From the NCBI GenBank assembly GCA_016208485.1, contig JACQXY010000073.1, positions 1 through 51,214 of the forward strand: a stretch of 51,214 nt of DNA. Direction: 5' to 3'. The notes beneath the pieces are model-generated. The model searched no databases. It saw nothing but the letters and a program-made list of their open reading frames with translations, and was not told the origin of the DNA. The stretch comes from Acidobacteriota bacterium (lineage in GTDB: Bacteria > Actinomycetota > AC-67). This document shows, piece by piece, positions 25,989-33,593 of this stretch; within the stretch, counting starts at the first letter, position 1, and each line of letters opens with the position of its first letter. The position numbers and the translations under genes were made by a program.

Positions 25989-26663
25989 TCAGCGCGGGTC
26001 GGTGCCGAGGATCGCGCGGCGGAGGGTCTCCTCCGCCAGCGGCGTCGTGATCGCGAGCAGCTCGTCGCCGGCGGCGAGCGGCGTCTCGAGCTGCGGGATC
26101 ACGACGTGGCCGTCCCGCACGATCGCAACGAGGGCCGAATCGTGGGGCAGGCGCAGGTCGTAGATGTGCTTGCCGGCGGCCGGCGAGTCGGCCGGCAGGG
26201 TCAGCTCGACCAGGGCCACCTGCCCGTGCTCCAGGGGGAGGAGCCGCACCACGTCTCCGACCGTCACCTGCTCCTCGACGAGCGAGGTCAGGATGTGAGG
26301 CGGGCTCATCGCGACGTCCACGCCCCAGGATCCGTCGAAGAGCCAGTGGTTCTTCGGGTGGTTGACGCGCGCGATGACTCTCGGGACGGCGAACTCCTGC
26401 TTCGCGAGCAGACAGATCACCAGGTTGTCCTCGTCGTCTCCGGTCGCCGCCACCATGACCTCGGCCCGCGCGAGGTCGGCCTTGTCGAGAACCCACGGCT
26501 CGCAGGAGTCCCCGTGGATCCACGTGGCGCCGGGGACGGTGGCCTTGCCGCGTGCGACGATGTCGGCCGACTGCTCGATGATCACGACCTGGTGGTGGCG
26601 GCCGGAGAGGTCCGCGGCGAGATAGGTCCCGACGTTGCCGGCGCCGGCGATGACCACCCGCAT
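25989..26663 (-). CDS. ceoC: TrkA/RCK-family K+ transport regulator (second of pair)
   Basis: This 224-residue cytoplasmic protein has an N-terminal Rossmann fold (MRVVIAGAGNVGTYLAADL, GxGxxG near residues 7-12) ending in the acidic VVIIEQSAD. A nucleotide-binding RCK_N half and an RCK_C/TrkA_C half follow (about 140-224: LVELTLPADSPAAGKHIYDL). RCK proteins gate K+ channels and carriers in response to NAD(H), ATP or c-di-AMP. It overlaps the first trkA gene by one base (TGATG). No trkH/trkG gene is in the window. Confidence 0.85.
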   Translation of the reverse strand: MRVVIAGAGNVGTYLAADLSGRHHQVVIIEQSADIVARGKATVPGATWIHGDSCEPWVLDKADLARAEVMVAATGDDEDNLVICLLAKQEFAVPRVIARVNHPKNHWLFDGSWGVDVAMSPPHILTSLVEEQVTVGDVVRLLPLEHGQVALVELTLPADSPAAGKHIYDLRLPHDSALVAIVRDGHVVIPQLETPLAAGDELLAITTPLAEETLRRAILGTDPR

Positions 26664-27319
26664 CAGCGCGCCCTCCCCGCCAGGCGCTCTCGCAGCCCGT
26701 CGATGGATTCCCGGCGGATGACCACGTGGACGACGTCGCCTTCCTGGAACGTGGCGCCGGAGGCCGGGATCACGCAGCGTCCCATCCGGTCGAGCGCGGT
26801 GACCAGCGCCTCGCCCGGCTCGTTCAGGCTCGAGACCGGCTTGCCGGCCAGTGTCGATGGGACGTCCAGGCGCACCATCACCATGCTGCCGTCGCCGAGG
26901 GCCAGCTCCGTCTGCTCCACCCCGTGGAAGAGCGTGGTCATGATCTCGGTCAGAGCCCAGCGGACATCGGCCACGGTCGGGATGCCGAGCCGCCGGTAGA
27001 TCTCCGCGCGCCGTGGGTCGTTGATCCGCGCCATCACGCGCGCGACCTGGTAGTGCTCGCGCGCGATCCGGGCCGAGACGATGTTGGAGTTGTCCCCGTT
27101 GGTGACGGCCAGGAAGGAGCCCGCGTCCCTGATCCCCGCGGCCTCCAGGGTCTCGCGGTCGAAGCCGATCCCGACCAGAGTTTGGCCCTCGAAACCCGGG
27201 GGGAGGCGCTCGAACGCGCGCGGGTTCTTATCGACGACCGAGACGGTGTGGCCCTCCCGGGCGAGGTTCACCGTCAACTCGCTCCCGAGCCGGCCGCAAC
27301 CCACGATGACGACGTGCAC
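26663..27319 (-). CDS. ceoB: TrkA/RCK-family K+ transport regulator (first of pair)
   Basis: This 218-residue paralogue of the following gene has MHVVIVGCGRLGSELTVNL (GxGxxG) and an acidic residue at the end of strand 2 (SVVDKN), so it should bind NAD(H). The C-terminal RCK_C half starts near residue 135 (SMVMVRLDVPSTLAGKPVSSL). The pair together probably builds the RCK ring. It lies 60 nt downstream of the KimA-type carrier gene on the same strand, which suggests one K+-uptake operon. Confidence 0.85.
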   Translation of the reverse strand: MHVVIVGCGRLGSELTVNLAREGHTVSVVDKNPRAFERLPPGFEGQTLVGIGFDRETLEAAGIRDAGSFLAVTNGDNSNIVSARIAREHYQVARVMARINDPRRAEIYRRLGIPTVADVRWALTEIMTTLFHGVEQTELALGDGSMVMVRLDVPSTLAGKPVSSLNEPGEALVTALDRMGRCVIPASGATFQEGDVVHVVIRRESIDGLRERLAGRAR

Positions 27320-27379
27320 GCGACCAGACTACCCGGCCGGGTGGGGCCCGCAAGTCGCCTTCCCGGTCCGGGCCGGCGA

Positions 27380-29638
27380 TTACCGGAGGTGGAACGGGAC
27401 GCTCGTCACGACGATGTCGGGCGCGAAGAGCAGGGAGGCGCGGATCGCGAGCGCCGTCTGGTTGTGGAGGAACTGCTGCCACCATTTCGACACCACGAAC
27501 TCCGGGACGATGACGGAGACGATCGTGCCCGGCCGGGCGTCGCGGATGTCCTTGAGGTAGCGGAGGAGCGGGCGCCGCACCTCGCGGTAGGGGGAGTCGA
27601 TGATCTCCAGCGGGAAGTCGATTCCCCAGCGGCTCCAGTCGCTCATGACCTTCGAGCTCTCCTCGGGGTCGACGTTGAAGGTGACCGCGCGCAGGTCTGC
27701 GGCGCCGAGAGCGCGCGCGTAGGCGAGCGCGCGCAGCGTCGCGTTGTGCACGGCCGAGACCAGCACGACTCCGGCGACGCGCGCCGGCGCGATCGGCGCG
27801 CGGCCCGCCGGCGAGGGCCGGATCGCGCTCTGGCCGGGGATGTTTGGGAAGTCGGTGACGGAGACCCCCGGTTCGAAGAGGAGCGCGCCCCGGAGGGCCA
27901 GGCTCGATCGCCGGCGAACGAACTGTCGCCATCCGGCGCCCCGCATCGCCTCCGGGATGATCACGCTCACGACCTCGTCCTCGGCTCTCGGCAGGCCGCG
28001 GACGTACTCGCGAATCGCGGCGACCTCTCCCCGGCCGGCGAGGGGGAGGAGGTCCAGCCGGGTCCCCGGACAGCACTCCCGCCACTCCGCCGCGAGCGCC
28101 TCGTCCTGCGGCCCGGCCCCGACGTGCACCGCGCGTATCTCGATCGGGTGGAGGGCGCGCGCATAGCCGATCGCGCGCCGCGTCGATTCGTCCAGGGCGG
28201 GGGCGACGACGACCGCGCGCAGGCCGCCGATCAGTTTCGGGCGCTCTTCGGGAACACGGAGCTGGACGGCGACGGAGCCGTAGTGGCGGTTGACGATCTT
28301 GAACGCCGTGACGATCAGCGGGATCGCGACGAGCACGATCCAGGCCCCGTGCGAGAACTTGACCCAGGCGACCACGACAAGGACGACGCCGGTCGTGATC
28401 CCGCCGATCGTGTTCAAGGCCGCGCGCCGCCGCCACCGGGGTTCCTGAGCCCGGAGCCGCCGCCAGCGCCGGAGCATGCCGGCTTGGGAGAGCGTGAAGC
28501 TCGTGAACACCCCGACGACGTAGAGCTGGATGAGCCGGGTCACCTCCGCGTGGAAGAGCACGATCAGGGCCGAGGCGAGGAGCGCGAGCGCGATGATGCC
28601 GTTCGAGAAGCCGAGCCGGTCCCCGCGGTTGATGAACTGCCTGGGCATGTAGCGGTCGCGGGCGAGGATCGAGGACAGGCGGGGGAAGTCCTGGTAGGCG
28701 GTGTTCGCCGCCAGGACGAGGATGAGGGCGGTGGCGATCTGCACGGCGACGAAACCGAACCCACCCCCGAAGGTCGCGTGGGCGATCTGGGCCACGATCG
28801 AGCGCAGGTCGCTCGGTCGGGCGCCCATCCGGTTCGCCAGGTAGGTCATGCCGATGAACATCGTGATCGCGGTCCCCCCCAGCATTGCGAGGGTCGTGGC
28901 GGCGTTCTGAGCCTGCTCGGCCGGTCGGCGGCCGCGGAAGGCCGGGACCCCGTTGGCGATGGCCTCCACTCCGGTGAGCGCGGTCGAGCCCGAGGCGAAG
29001 GCTCGCAGCACCAGGTAGAGCCCAAGGGCGTGGGGGGTGTACTCGATGGGAGGCAAGCGCTCGATCTGCGGGCAGGCGCTGAGGCACTTCCCGACCCCCA
29101 GCCCGATCATGGCGAGGACCGAGAAGATGAAGGCGTACGTGGGGAGGGCGAAGAGCGTCCCCGACTCCCGCGCTCCGCGGAGGTTGGCGACCGAGATCAC
29201 GAGGATGAACCCGAGGGACAGGCCGACCCGGTGCTCGAGCAGCCCCGGGGAGAGCGATCCGAGCGCGAAGGCGCCGGCCGCGATGCTGACAGCGACCGTC
29301 AGGACGTAGTCGGTGAGGAGCGCCGCGGCCGCGACGAGCCCTGGCATCTCTCCGAGGTTCTCGTGGGCGACGATGTAGGCTCCCCCGCCGCCCGGGTAGG
29401 CGTGGACGGTCTGCCGGTAGGAGGCGATGACGATCGCCATCAGCACGGCGATGGCGACGGCGATCCAAACGGACAGGCGGAGGGCGGACGTTCCCGCCGC
29501 GATCAGCACGATCAGGATCTCCTCGGTCGCGTAGGCCACCGAGGAGAGGGCGTCGGAGGCGAAGACCGGCAGCGCCAGGATCTTCGGCAGGAGCTGGTGA
29601 GGGGCCTCCTCGGTCGCGATCGGGCGGCCGAGGAGCAT
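27380..29638 (-). CDS. KimA-type APC-superfamily K+ carrier with two extra C-terminal cytoplasmic domains
   Basis: This protein has 752 residues from the ATG at 29638. About 12 membrane segments (about 15-445) start with the diagnostic ILALPVFASDALSSVAYATEE and VHAYPGGGGAYIVAHENLGE. The soluble C-terminal part (about 470-752) holds two similar alpha/beta halves of the universal-stress-protein type: RAVVVAPALDESTRRAIGYA...AIREYVRGLPRAEDEVVSVIIPE and GVVLVSAVHNATLRALAYA...LRYLKDIRDARPGTIVSVIVPE, written here in part. Each half ends with W-R/Q-Q-F-(V/L)-x-R/N. Known KimA binds c-di-AMP and is shorter. The frame extends 31 codons further upstream; the chosen ATG starts the conserved part. Confidence 0.82.
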   Translation of the reverse strand: MLLGRPIATEEAPHQLLPKILALPVFASDALSSVAYATEEILIVLIAAGTSALRLSVWIAVAIAVLMAIVIASYRQTVHAYPGGGGAYIVAHENLGEMPGLVAAAALLTDYVLTVAVSIAAGAFALGSLSPGLLEHRVGLSLGFILVISVANLRGARESGTLFALPTYAFIFSVLAMIGLGVGKCLSACPQIERLPPIEYTPHALGLYLVLRAFASGSTALTGVEAIANGVPAFRGRRPAEQAQNAATTLAMLGGTAITMFIGMTYLANRMGARPSDLRSIVAQIAHATFGGGFGFVAVQIATALILVLAANTAYQDFPRLSSILARDRYMPRQFINRGDRLGFSNGIIALALLASALIVLFHAEVTRLIQLYVVGVFTSFTLSQAGMLRRWRRLRAQEPRWRRRAALNTIGGITTGVVLVVVAWVKFSHGAWIVLVAIPLIVTAFKIVNRHYGSVAVQLRVPEERPKLIGGLRAVVVAPALDESTRRAIGYARALHPIEIRAVHVGAGPQDEALAAEWRECCPGTRLDLLPLAGRGEVAAIREYVRGLPRAEDEVVSVIIPEAMRGAGWRQFVRRRSSLALRGALLFEPGVSVTDFPNIPGQSAIRPSPAGRAPIAPARVAGVVLVSAVHNATLRALAYARALGAADLRAVTFNVDPEESSKVMSDWSRWGIDFPLEIIDSPYREVRRPLLRYLKDIRDARPGTIVSVIVPEFVVSKWWQQFLHNQTALAIRASLLFAPDIVVTSVPFHLR

Positions 29639-29669
29639 TCTCTTGATTGCCTGGGCCGAGGACCGGCCG

Positions 29670-30221
29670 GTGAGCGTGGATATCGCCGAGGCGCGGGCTT
29701 TCGCGCGCGAGAAGGCGCTGAAGGAAGGCACCTACGCCCACCTCGTGTCGGTCGAGGGCGTCATGAGGGCGCTCGCGCGACACTTCGGAGAGGACGAGGA
29801 GCGCTGGGCCCGCGCCGGGCTGTTCCACGACCTCGACCAGGACCTCACCGCGGAGGATCCTGGCCGGCACGCCCTGCTCGCGGCCGAGTGGCTGCGCGCG
29901 CGCGGCGAGGAGGAGCCGGTCGTGAACGCCGTCCTCGCCCACGCCCGTCCGGAGTTCCGGACCAACCTCCTCTCGCGCGCGATCGTCGCCGCCGACGCGC
30001 TCGCGGGGCTCCTGCGCGCGGTGGCGCTGATGCGCCCCGAGCGGGCGGCCGGCATGAAGGTCTCGAGCGTTCGCAAGAAGCTTGGTGAGAAGTCCTTCGC
30101 GGCCGGGGTCAACCGCGAGGAGATCCGCCAGTGCACCGAGATCGGGCTCGAGCTGGACCGCTTCATCGAGATCGGCATCGAGGGGTTGCAGCTCGTGGCG
30201 GGCGAGATCGGCCTCGCGTGA
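29670..30221 (+). CDS. HD-domain phosphohydrolase
   Basis: This 183-residue protein has an HD domain: a first His in YAHLVSVEGVMRAL, the HD pair in AGLFHDLDQDL, and a conserved late Asp in IVAADALAGLL. The following VSSVRKKLGEKSFAAGVNRE and the LELDRFIEIGIEGLQ helix match a widespread small HDIG-type family of unknown substrate. The start is uncertain: GTG 29670 begins the conserved part, but the frame is open from a TTG at 29643. It is divergent from the KimA-type gene, whose start is only 31 nt away, and overlaps the next gene by GTGA. Confidence 0.78.
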   Translation: MSVDIAEARAFAREKALKEGTYAHLVSVEGVMRALARHFGEDEERWARAGLFHDLDQDLTAEDPGRHALLAAEWLRARGEEEPVVNAVLAHARPEFRTNLLSRAIVAADALAGLLRAVALMRPERAAGMKVSSVRKKLGEKSFAAGVNREEIRQCTEIGLELDRFIEIGIEGLQLVAGEIGLA

Positions 30222-31972
30222 GCCACGCCGCGCGCCGGCTCGCGTTGTGCGCGCTCCTCGCCGCCGCAGGCCCGGTCCTCGCCCCGGCCGTCGCCGGCGC
30301 TCAGCCCGTCGCCCCAGCCGTCCCCGGCGCGCCGGCCGCCGCCGGCCCGCCGCCCGCTGCCCAGGCCTTCCCCGGCAGCGGGCCGGCGCTGCCGAGGGTG
30401 CTGGTGATCTGGCTCCCCGAGCCGGAAGCGCGCGCGCTGCTCGCGCGCCATCCCGCCGCGGTCGGCCTCGGCGTGTACCCGCCGAGCCGCGCGGCGCGCG
30501 CTTTCCTGGACGGGATCGGAGCGTCCCTCGCCGAGGCGACCGCCCCGGAGCCTCCCCCGGGCGAGGCGGAGGGCCTCGCCCTGATGTCGCTCGGGACCGC
30601 CGGTGAGGCCGAGCGCGCGATCGCGCGCGCGCCGGGCGCGCGCGCGATCGTCCTCGGCGCGGGGCGGCGGACCCCGGTGCTCGTGGCCGATCTGTCGGGG
30701 CGCGGGATCCTGTCGGGAGGGATCTCGCGCCGTCCCGCCGTCGTCGTCCCCGGGGACCTCGCCGCGAGCGTCCTGGAGGCGCTCGGCGCCCGGCCCCGGA
30801 GCGCCGGTTTCGCCGGGCGGCCCCTGCGGGCGCTCCCGCGCGCGGACTCACTCGGCGAGATCCGGCGGCTCGCGGCGCGCTTCGAGCGCGACGGGCCCCA
30901 GGGAGTCCGGCTCGCGGTCGCCCTCGCGGCGATCGTGATCGCGGGCCTCACAGTCGCCCTCGGGGCGCTCTCCGCGGGGGTTCCCGCCGCGGCCGTGCGG
31001 GCGACGCAGGCCATCGCCTTCGCGCCGCTCGGGTATCTCGCGTCCCTGTTCGCCCAAGCCGGCTCGGTCTGGGTCCGGGGGCTGCCCCTCGGCGCGGCGG
31101 TCGTTCTCGGGGCCGCGCTTCCACCGCGCGCGGGGCGGCGCGCGGCCGCCGGCGCGCTCCTCGGCCTGGCCGCCGGCATCGCGGTCCTCGCCGCGATCGC
31201 GTGGCACCGGCCGGGAGGCGAACCGGCGCTCGCGCTCTGGGGCGACCCGCTTATCTCGTGGCGGTTCTTCGGCCTGCGAAACCAGTTCGTCGCGTTCCTC
31301 GCCGGGGGGGTGATCGGGGGCGCCGCGCTCGCCGGCCTCCCGCGCGCCGCGCTGCTCGCCGCGGCCGGCCTGGCGGCTTTCGTCGCGGGCGCGCCGACGC
31401 TCGGATCCAACTACGTGGGAGTGCTCTGGCTCGCCTTCGGCGCGCTCGTCGCGGTGGCCGCCTGGCGCTCGGGGACGGCGCGCCTCCGGCATCTCGTCGT
31501 CGCCGCGCTCGCGGGGGCGGCCGCCATCGCCGTCGCGCTCGCCGCCGACGCGGGAAGCCCGATCACCCACGGCGGCCGCGCCGCGCGCCGGATAAGCTCC
31601 GGCGGGCTGGAGGCCCTCTGGGGGCTCGTCCGGGGGCGGACGGGCCTGAGCATCGACGAGGTTCGCTCGTTCCCGGCGGGGATCGCGCTCGCGATCCTCG
31701 TGGGGGCGGTCCTTGCCGCGCTCCTCGCCCGGGGGCTTCGCTCCGGCGGGCCCGGGGACGCGCGCGTCCGTTCCGGCGGGACCGCGCCCGGGGACGCGCC
31801 CGTCCGCGCCGCCTCGTCCGGGCTTGCCGCCGCCGGTCTCGCCGCACTCCTGACCGAGGACACCGGCTTCTACACCGCGACGCTCCTCGCCTTCTTCGCC
31901 CTGTTCGCGTTCGTCTTCGAGTCGGCCGGCGCCGCGCGGGACGGCGCGCGTCCGTCGCGTGAGAGCGGATAA
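30218..31972 (+). CDS. Large membrane protein with N-terminal extracytoplasmic domain, unknown function
   Basis: This 584-residue protein has a signal-like start (LALCALLAAAGPVLAP) and an Ala/Pro linker. An extracytoplasmic domain follows (about 55-225; LPRVLVIWLPEPEARALL, VIVLGAGRRTPVLVADLSG in part), then about nine membrane helices (225 to the end). The segment DPLISWRFFGLRNQFVAFLAGGV is shortened here to WRFFGLRNQF (near residue 350); it resembles the RYYGIGNE(Y/F) motif of a family of bacterial membrane proteins with a phosphatase-like periplasmic part. A Gly/Ala/Arg-rich insert near 505-528 is an internal duplication. It is translationally coupled to the HD gene. Function unknown. Confidence 0.68.
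   Translation: MSHAARRLALCALLAAAGPVLAPAVAGAQPVAPAVPGAPAAAGPPPAAQAFPGSGPALPRVLVIWLPEPEARALLARHPAAVGLGVYPPSRAARAFLDGIGASLAEATAPEPPPGEAEGLALMSLGTAGEAERAIARAPGARAIVLGAGRRTPVLVADLSGRGILSGGISRRPAVVVPGDLAASVLEALGARPRSAGFAGRPLRALPRADSLGEIRRLAARFERDGPQGVRLAVALAAIVIAGLTVALGALSAGVPAAAVRATQAIAFAPLGYLASLFAQAGSVWVRGLPLGAAVVLGAALPPRAGRRAAAGALLGLAAGIAVLAAIAWHRPGGEPALALWGDPLISWRFFGLRNQFVAFLAGGVIGGAALAGLPRAALLAAAGLAAFVAGAPTLGSNYVGVLWLAFGALVAVAAWRSGTARLRHLVVAALAGAAAIAVALAADAGSPITHGGRAARRISSGGLEALWGLVRGRTGLSIDEVRSFPAGIALAILVGAVLAALLARGLRSGGPGDARVRSGGTAPGDAPVRAASSGLAAAGLAALLTEDTGFYTATLLAFFALFAFVFESAGAARDGARPSRESG
31742..31805 (+). repeat. Imperfect direct duplication inside the membrane protein gene
   Basis: TCCGGCGGG...CCCGGGGACGCGC-CGTCCG occurs at 31742-31770 and again at 31772-31805 with a 6-nt insertion. 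It encodes the low-complexity SGGPGDARV / SGGTAPGDAPV loop between the last helices. Confidence 0.7.
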
Positions 31973-32063
31973 CTCCGATCCCCTTTCCGTAGTGCGGATT
32001 CACCAGGCGTCGTAGGATCCCGTCCCCTTGACGCCGATCGCGAGGGCTGATTGGCTCACCCCC

Positions 32064-32987
32064 ATGACCGCAAGGCGCGCTCGCGCGGCGACGATGGCGG
32101 GTCTGGGGGCGCTCCTCGCCGCCGGATCGCTCGTTGTCGCGCCCACCGTTGCTCGGGCAACCCCCGAAGGCCCCGACTACGAGGCGTGCACGGAGAACTG
32201 CCATAAGGACATCGCGCCCCCTCCGACTGCCGTGGAGGGCGAACGGGATTGGATGCAGCGCGCCGGTACGGTCAAGGGCCGGTGGGCGAGGCGGGGGGTG
32301 CATTCCGAGGCGGACCGCGGCCGCTGCTTCGACTGCCACAAGCCCGACACCGACGGCAAGCCCGTTTGCGTCTTCTGCCATTGGGACAAGCAGGCCTACT
32401 ACGGCGAGTGCCGGTTCTGCCACCCCGTGCACGGGGACGACGAGCCGGTGGTCCGGCGGCCGCACGTGTGGATCGAGAAGTTTGCCTACCCACCGGGCGC
32501 CGATCCCACCGTCCCGGACGTCAATTGCGGGCAGGGCTGCCACGCCTGGGTGGACGGAAGCGTCGTCTCCCGGGGGTTCACCAACGCATCCCTCGACCCC
32601 GAGCAGACCACGTACCGGGGGACGATCCGGCCCGGGGAGCTGCTGGCGCAAGGACAGACCGCGCACTCGGCGAGCTTCGCCGACAAGGGCTGCGCGGCCT
32701 GCCACGATCCCGTGGAGCACGGCGTCGTGAAGGACTGCGTCGAGTGCCACAACTACAAGATCTTCACCCCGGATCCCGAGCGTCCGACGCTGCACCTGAC
32801 GCACATCCCGTTCATCCAGGCCGAGCAGCCGCTCGCCGATCCCGAGAACTTCGATCAGCGGACTTTGTCCTGCAACTACTGCCACGGGGCGCCCATGAGC
32901 AACGCCTCCTGCTGGAACTGCCACCTGTCGGGGCACGACCCGGTGACTCCCTACTGGGAGCCGGGGGCGCCCGTGCCCGCCGTCTGA
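32064..32987 (+). CDS. Exported multiheme cytochrome c with nine heme-binding motifs
   Basis: This 307-residue protein has a Sec signal peptide (about 1-33, ending VARA-T). Nine heme c attachment motifs follow: CTENCH (Cys42, CX3CH), CFDCH, CVFCH, CRFCH, CGQGCH (Cys155, CX3CH), CAACH, CVECH, CNYCH and CWNCH. Seven are CXXCH, and two have the rare three-residue spacing. Additional histidines (HSEADRG, RPHVWIEK, TAHSASF, LHLTHIPF) could be distal ligands. It should carry electrons outside the membrane. No anchor is seen after the signal. It heads a three-gene set with a dehydrogenase small subunit and a GMC flavoprotein. The ATG at 32064 begins the signal peptide; a TTG at 32028 is also in frame. 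Confidence 0.9.
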   Translation: MTARRARAATMAGLGALLAAGSLVVAPTVARATPEGPDYEACTENCHKDIAPPPTAVEGERDWMQRAGTVKGRWARRGVHSEADRGRCFDCHKPDTDGKPVCVFCHWDKQAYYGECRFCHPVHGDDEPVVRRPHVWIEKFAYPPGADPTVPDVNCGQGCHAWVDGSVVSRGFTNASLDPEQTTYRGTIRPGELLAQGQTAHSASFADKGCAACHDPVEHGVVKDCVECHNYKIFTPDPERPTLHLTHIPFIQAEQPLADPENFDQRTLSCNYCHGAPMSNASCWNCHLSGHDPVTPYWEPGAPVPAV

Positions 32988-33080
32988 AGGCCCTCGCCGG
33001 GACCTTCGCCGCCTGAACCGACTCGCAGGCCGGCACCCGGGCGCCGGGACTCCGCGCGCGGCGCGTGCTTCAATTGCCTC

Positions 33081-33593
33081 ATGCCGCCGGATCGAGGGGC
33101 TGGACGGCCGGACCCGCCGGACGCCGCGGATGCCGGGGGTCGGCCTCGCCCCACGGAGCCCCCCGAGGAGTCCACGGCGGCGACGATTCGCGCCGCGGTC
33201 GAGGCGATTCTCCCTCCCGATGAGGAGTTCCCCGGTGCCGCGGCGCTCGGGGTCGGACGGCACGTGGTCGAGGCGATGGAGACGGCGCTCCCCGGATCGG
33301 CCGACCTCGCGGCCCGGCTCCTCGATGCCTTCGCCGCCGAGGCCGGCGCTCGCTTCGCGGGTCTCGACCCGGGCGGCCGGAGCCGGGTCCTTCGCGCGAT
33401 GTGCGCCGATGAGGCCGCCGAGGTTCGCGACATCGCCGACCGGGTCCTGCTCTTCTCGCTTGGTGGGACCTACTCGGAGTGGACCGGCTTCGACCGCTCC
33501 GCGCGGGAGCTGCACACGCCCCCGGCCGTGTGGGGCGAGATGGGCTACCACGGGCCCGTCGTGGCCCATCCCGACTACCGTGACGGGCTCTAG
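33081..33593 (+). CDS. Gluconate 2-dehydrogenase subunit 3-like protein (GMC dehydrogenase small subunit)
   Basis: This 170-residue helical protein has the family's C-terminal signature: LFSLGGTYSEWTGF...VWGEMGYHGPVVAHPDYR, seen in full only in part here (WGEMGYHGP, then HPDYRDG). In three-subunit membrane sugar dehydrogenases this small subunit carries a twin-arginine signal and brings the flavoprotein out of the cell. Here the N-terminus (MPPDRGAGRPDPPDAADAGG) is hydrophilic, with no Tat motif or hydrophobic helix, and no in-frame upstream codons supply one. The stop codon directly abuts the ATG of the GMC gene. Confidence 0.78.
   Translation: MPPDRGAGRPDPPDAADAGGRPRPTEPPEESTAATIRAAVEAILPPDEEFPGAAALGVGRHVVEAMETALPGSADLAARLLDAFAAEAGARFAGLDPGGRSRVLRAMCADEAAEVRDIADRVLLFSLGGTYSEWTGFDRSARELHTPPAVWGEMGYHGPVVAHPDYRDGL

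Noticed and set aside
26726..30088. Open frame of over 1,100 codons on the plus strand
   Set aside because: It runs antisense to the two trkA genes and the K+ carrier and has the charged, repeat-like composition of a shadow frame.
27228..30851. Open frame of about 1,200 codons on the minus strand
   Set aside because: It is another frame of the carrier region and continues antisense through the HD gene; the composition is arginine-rich and no domain is readable.
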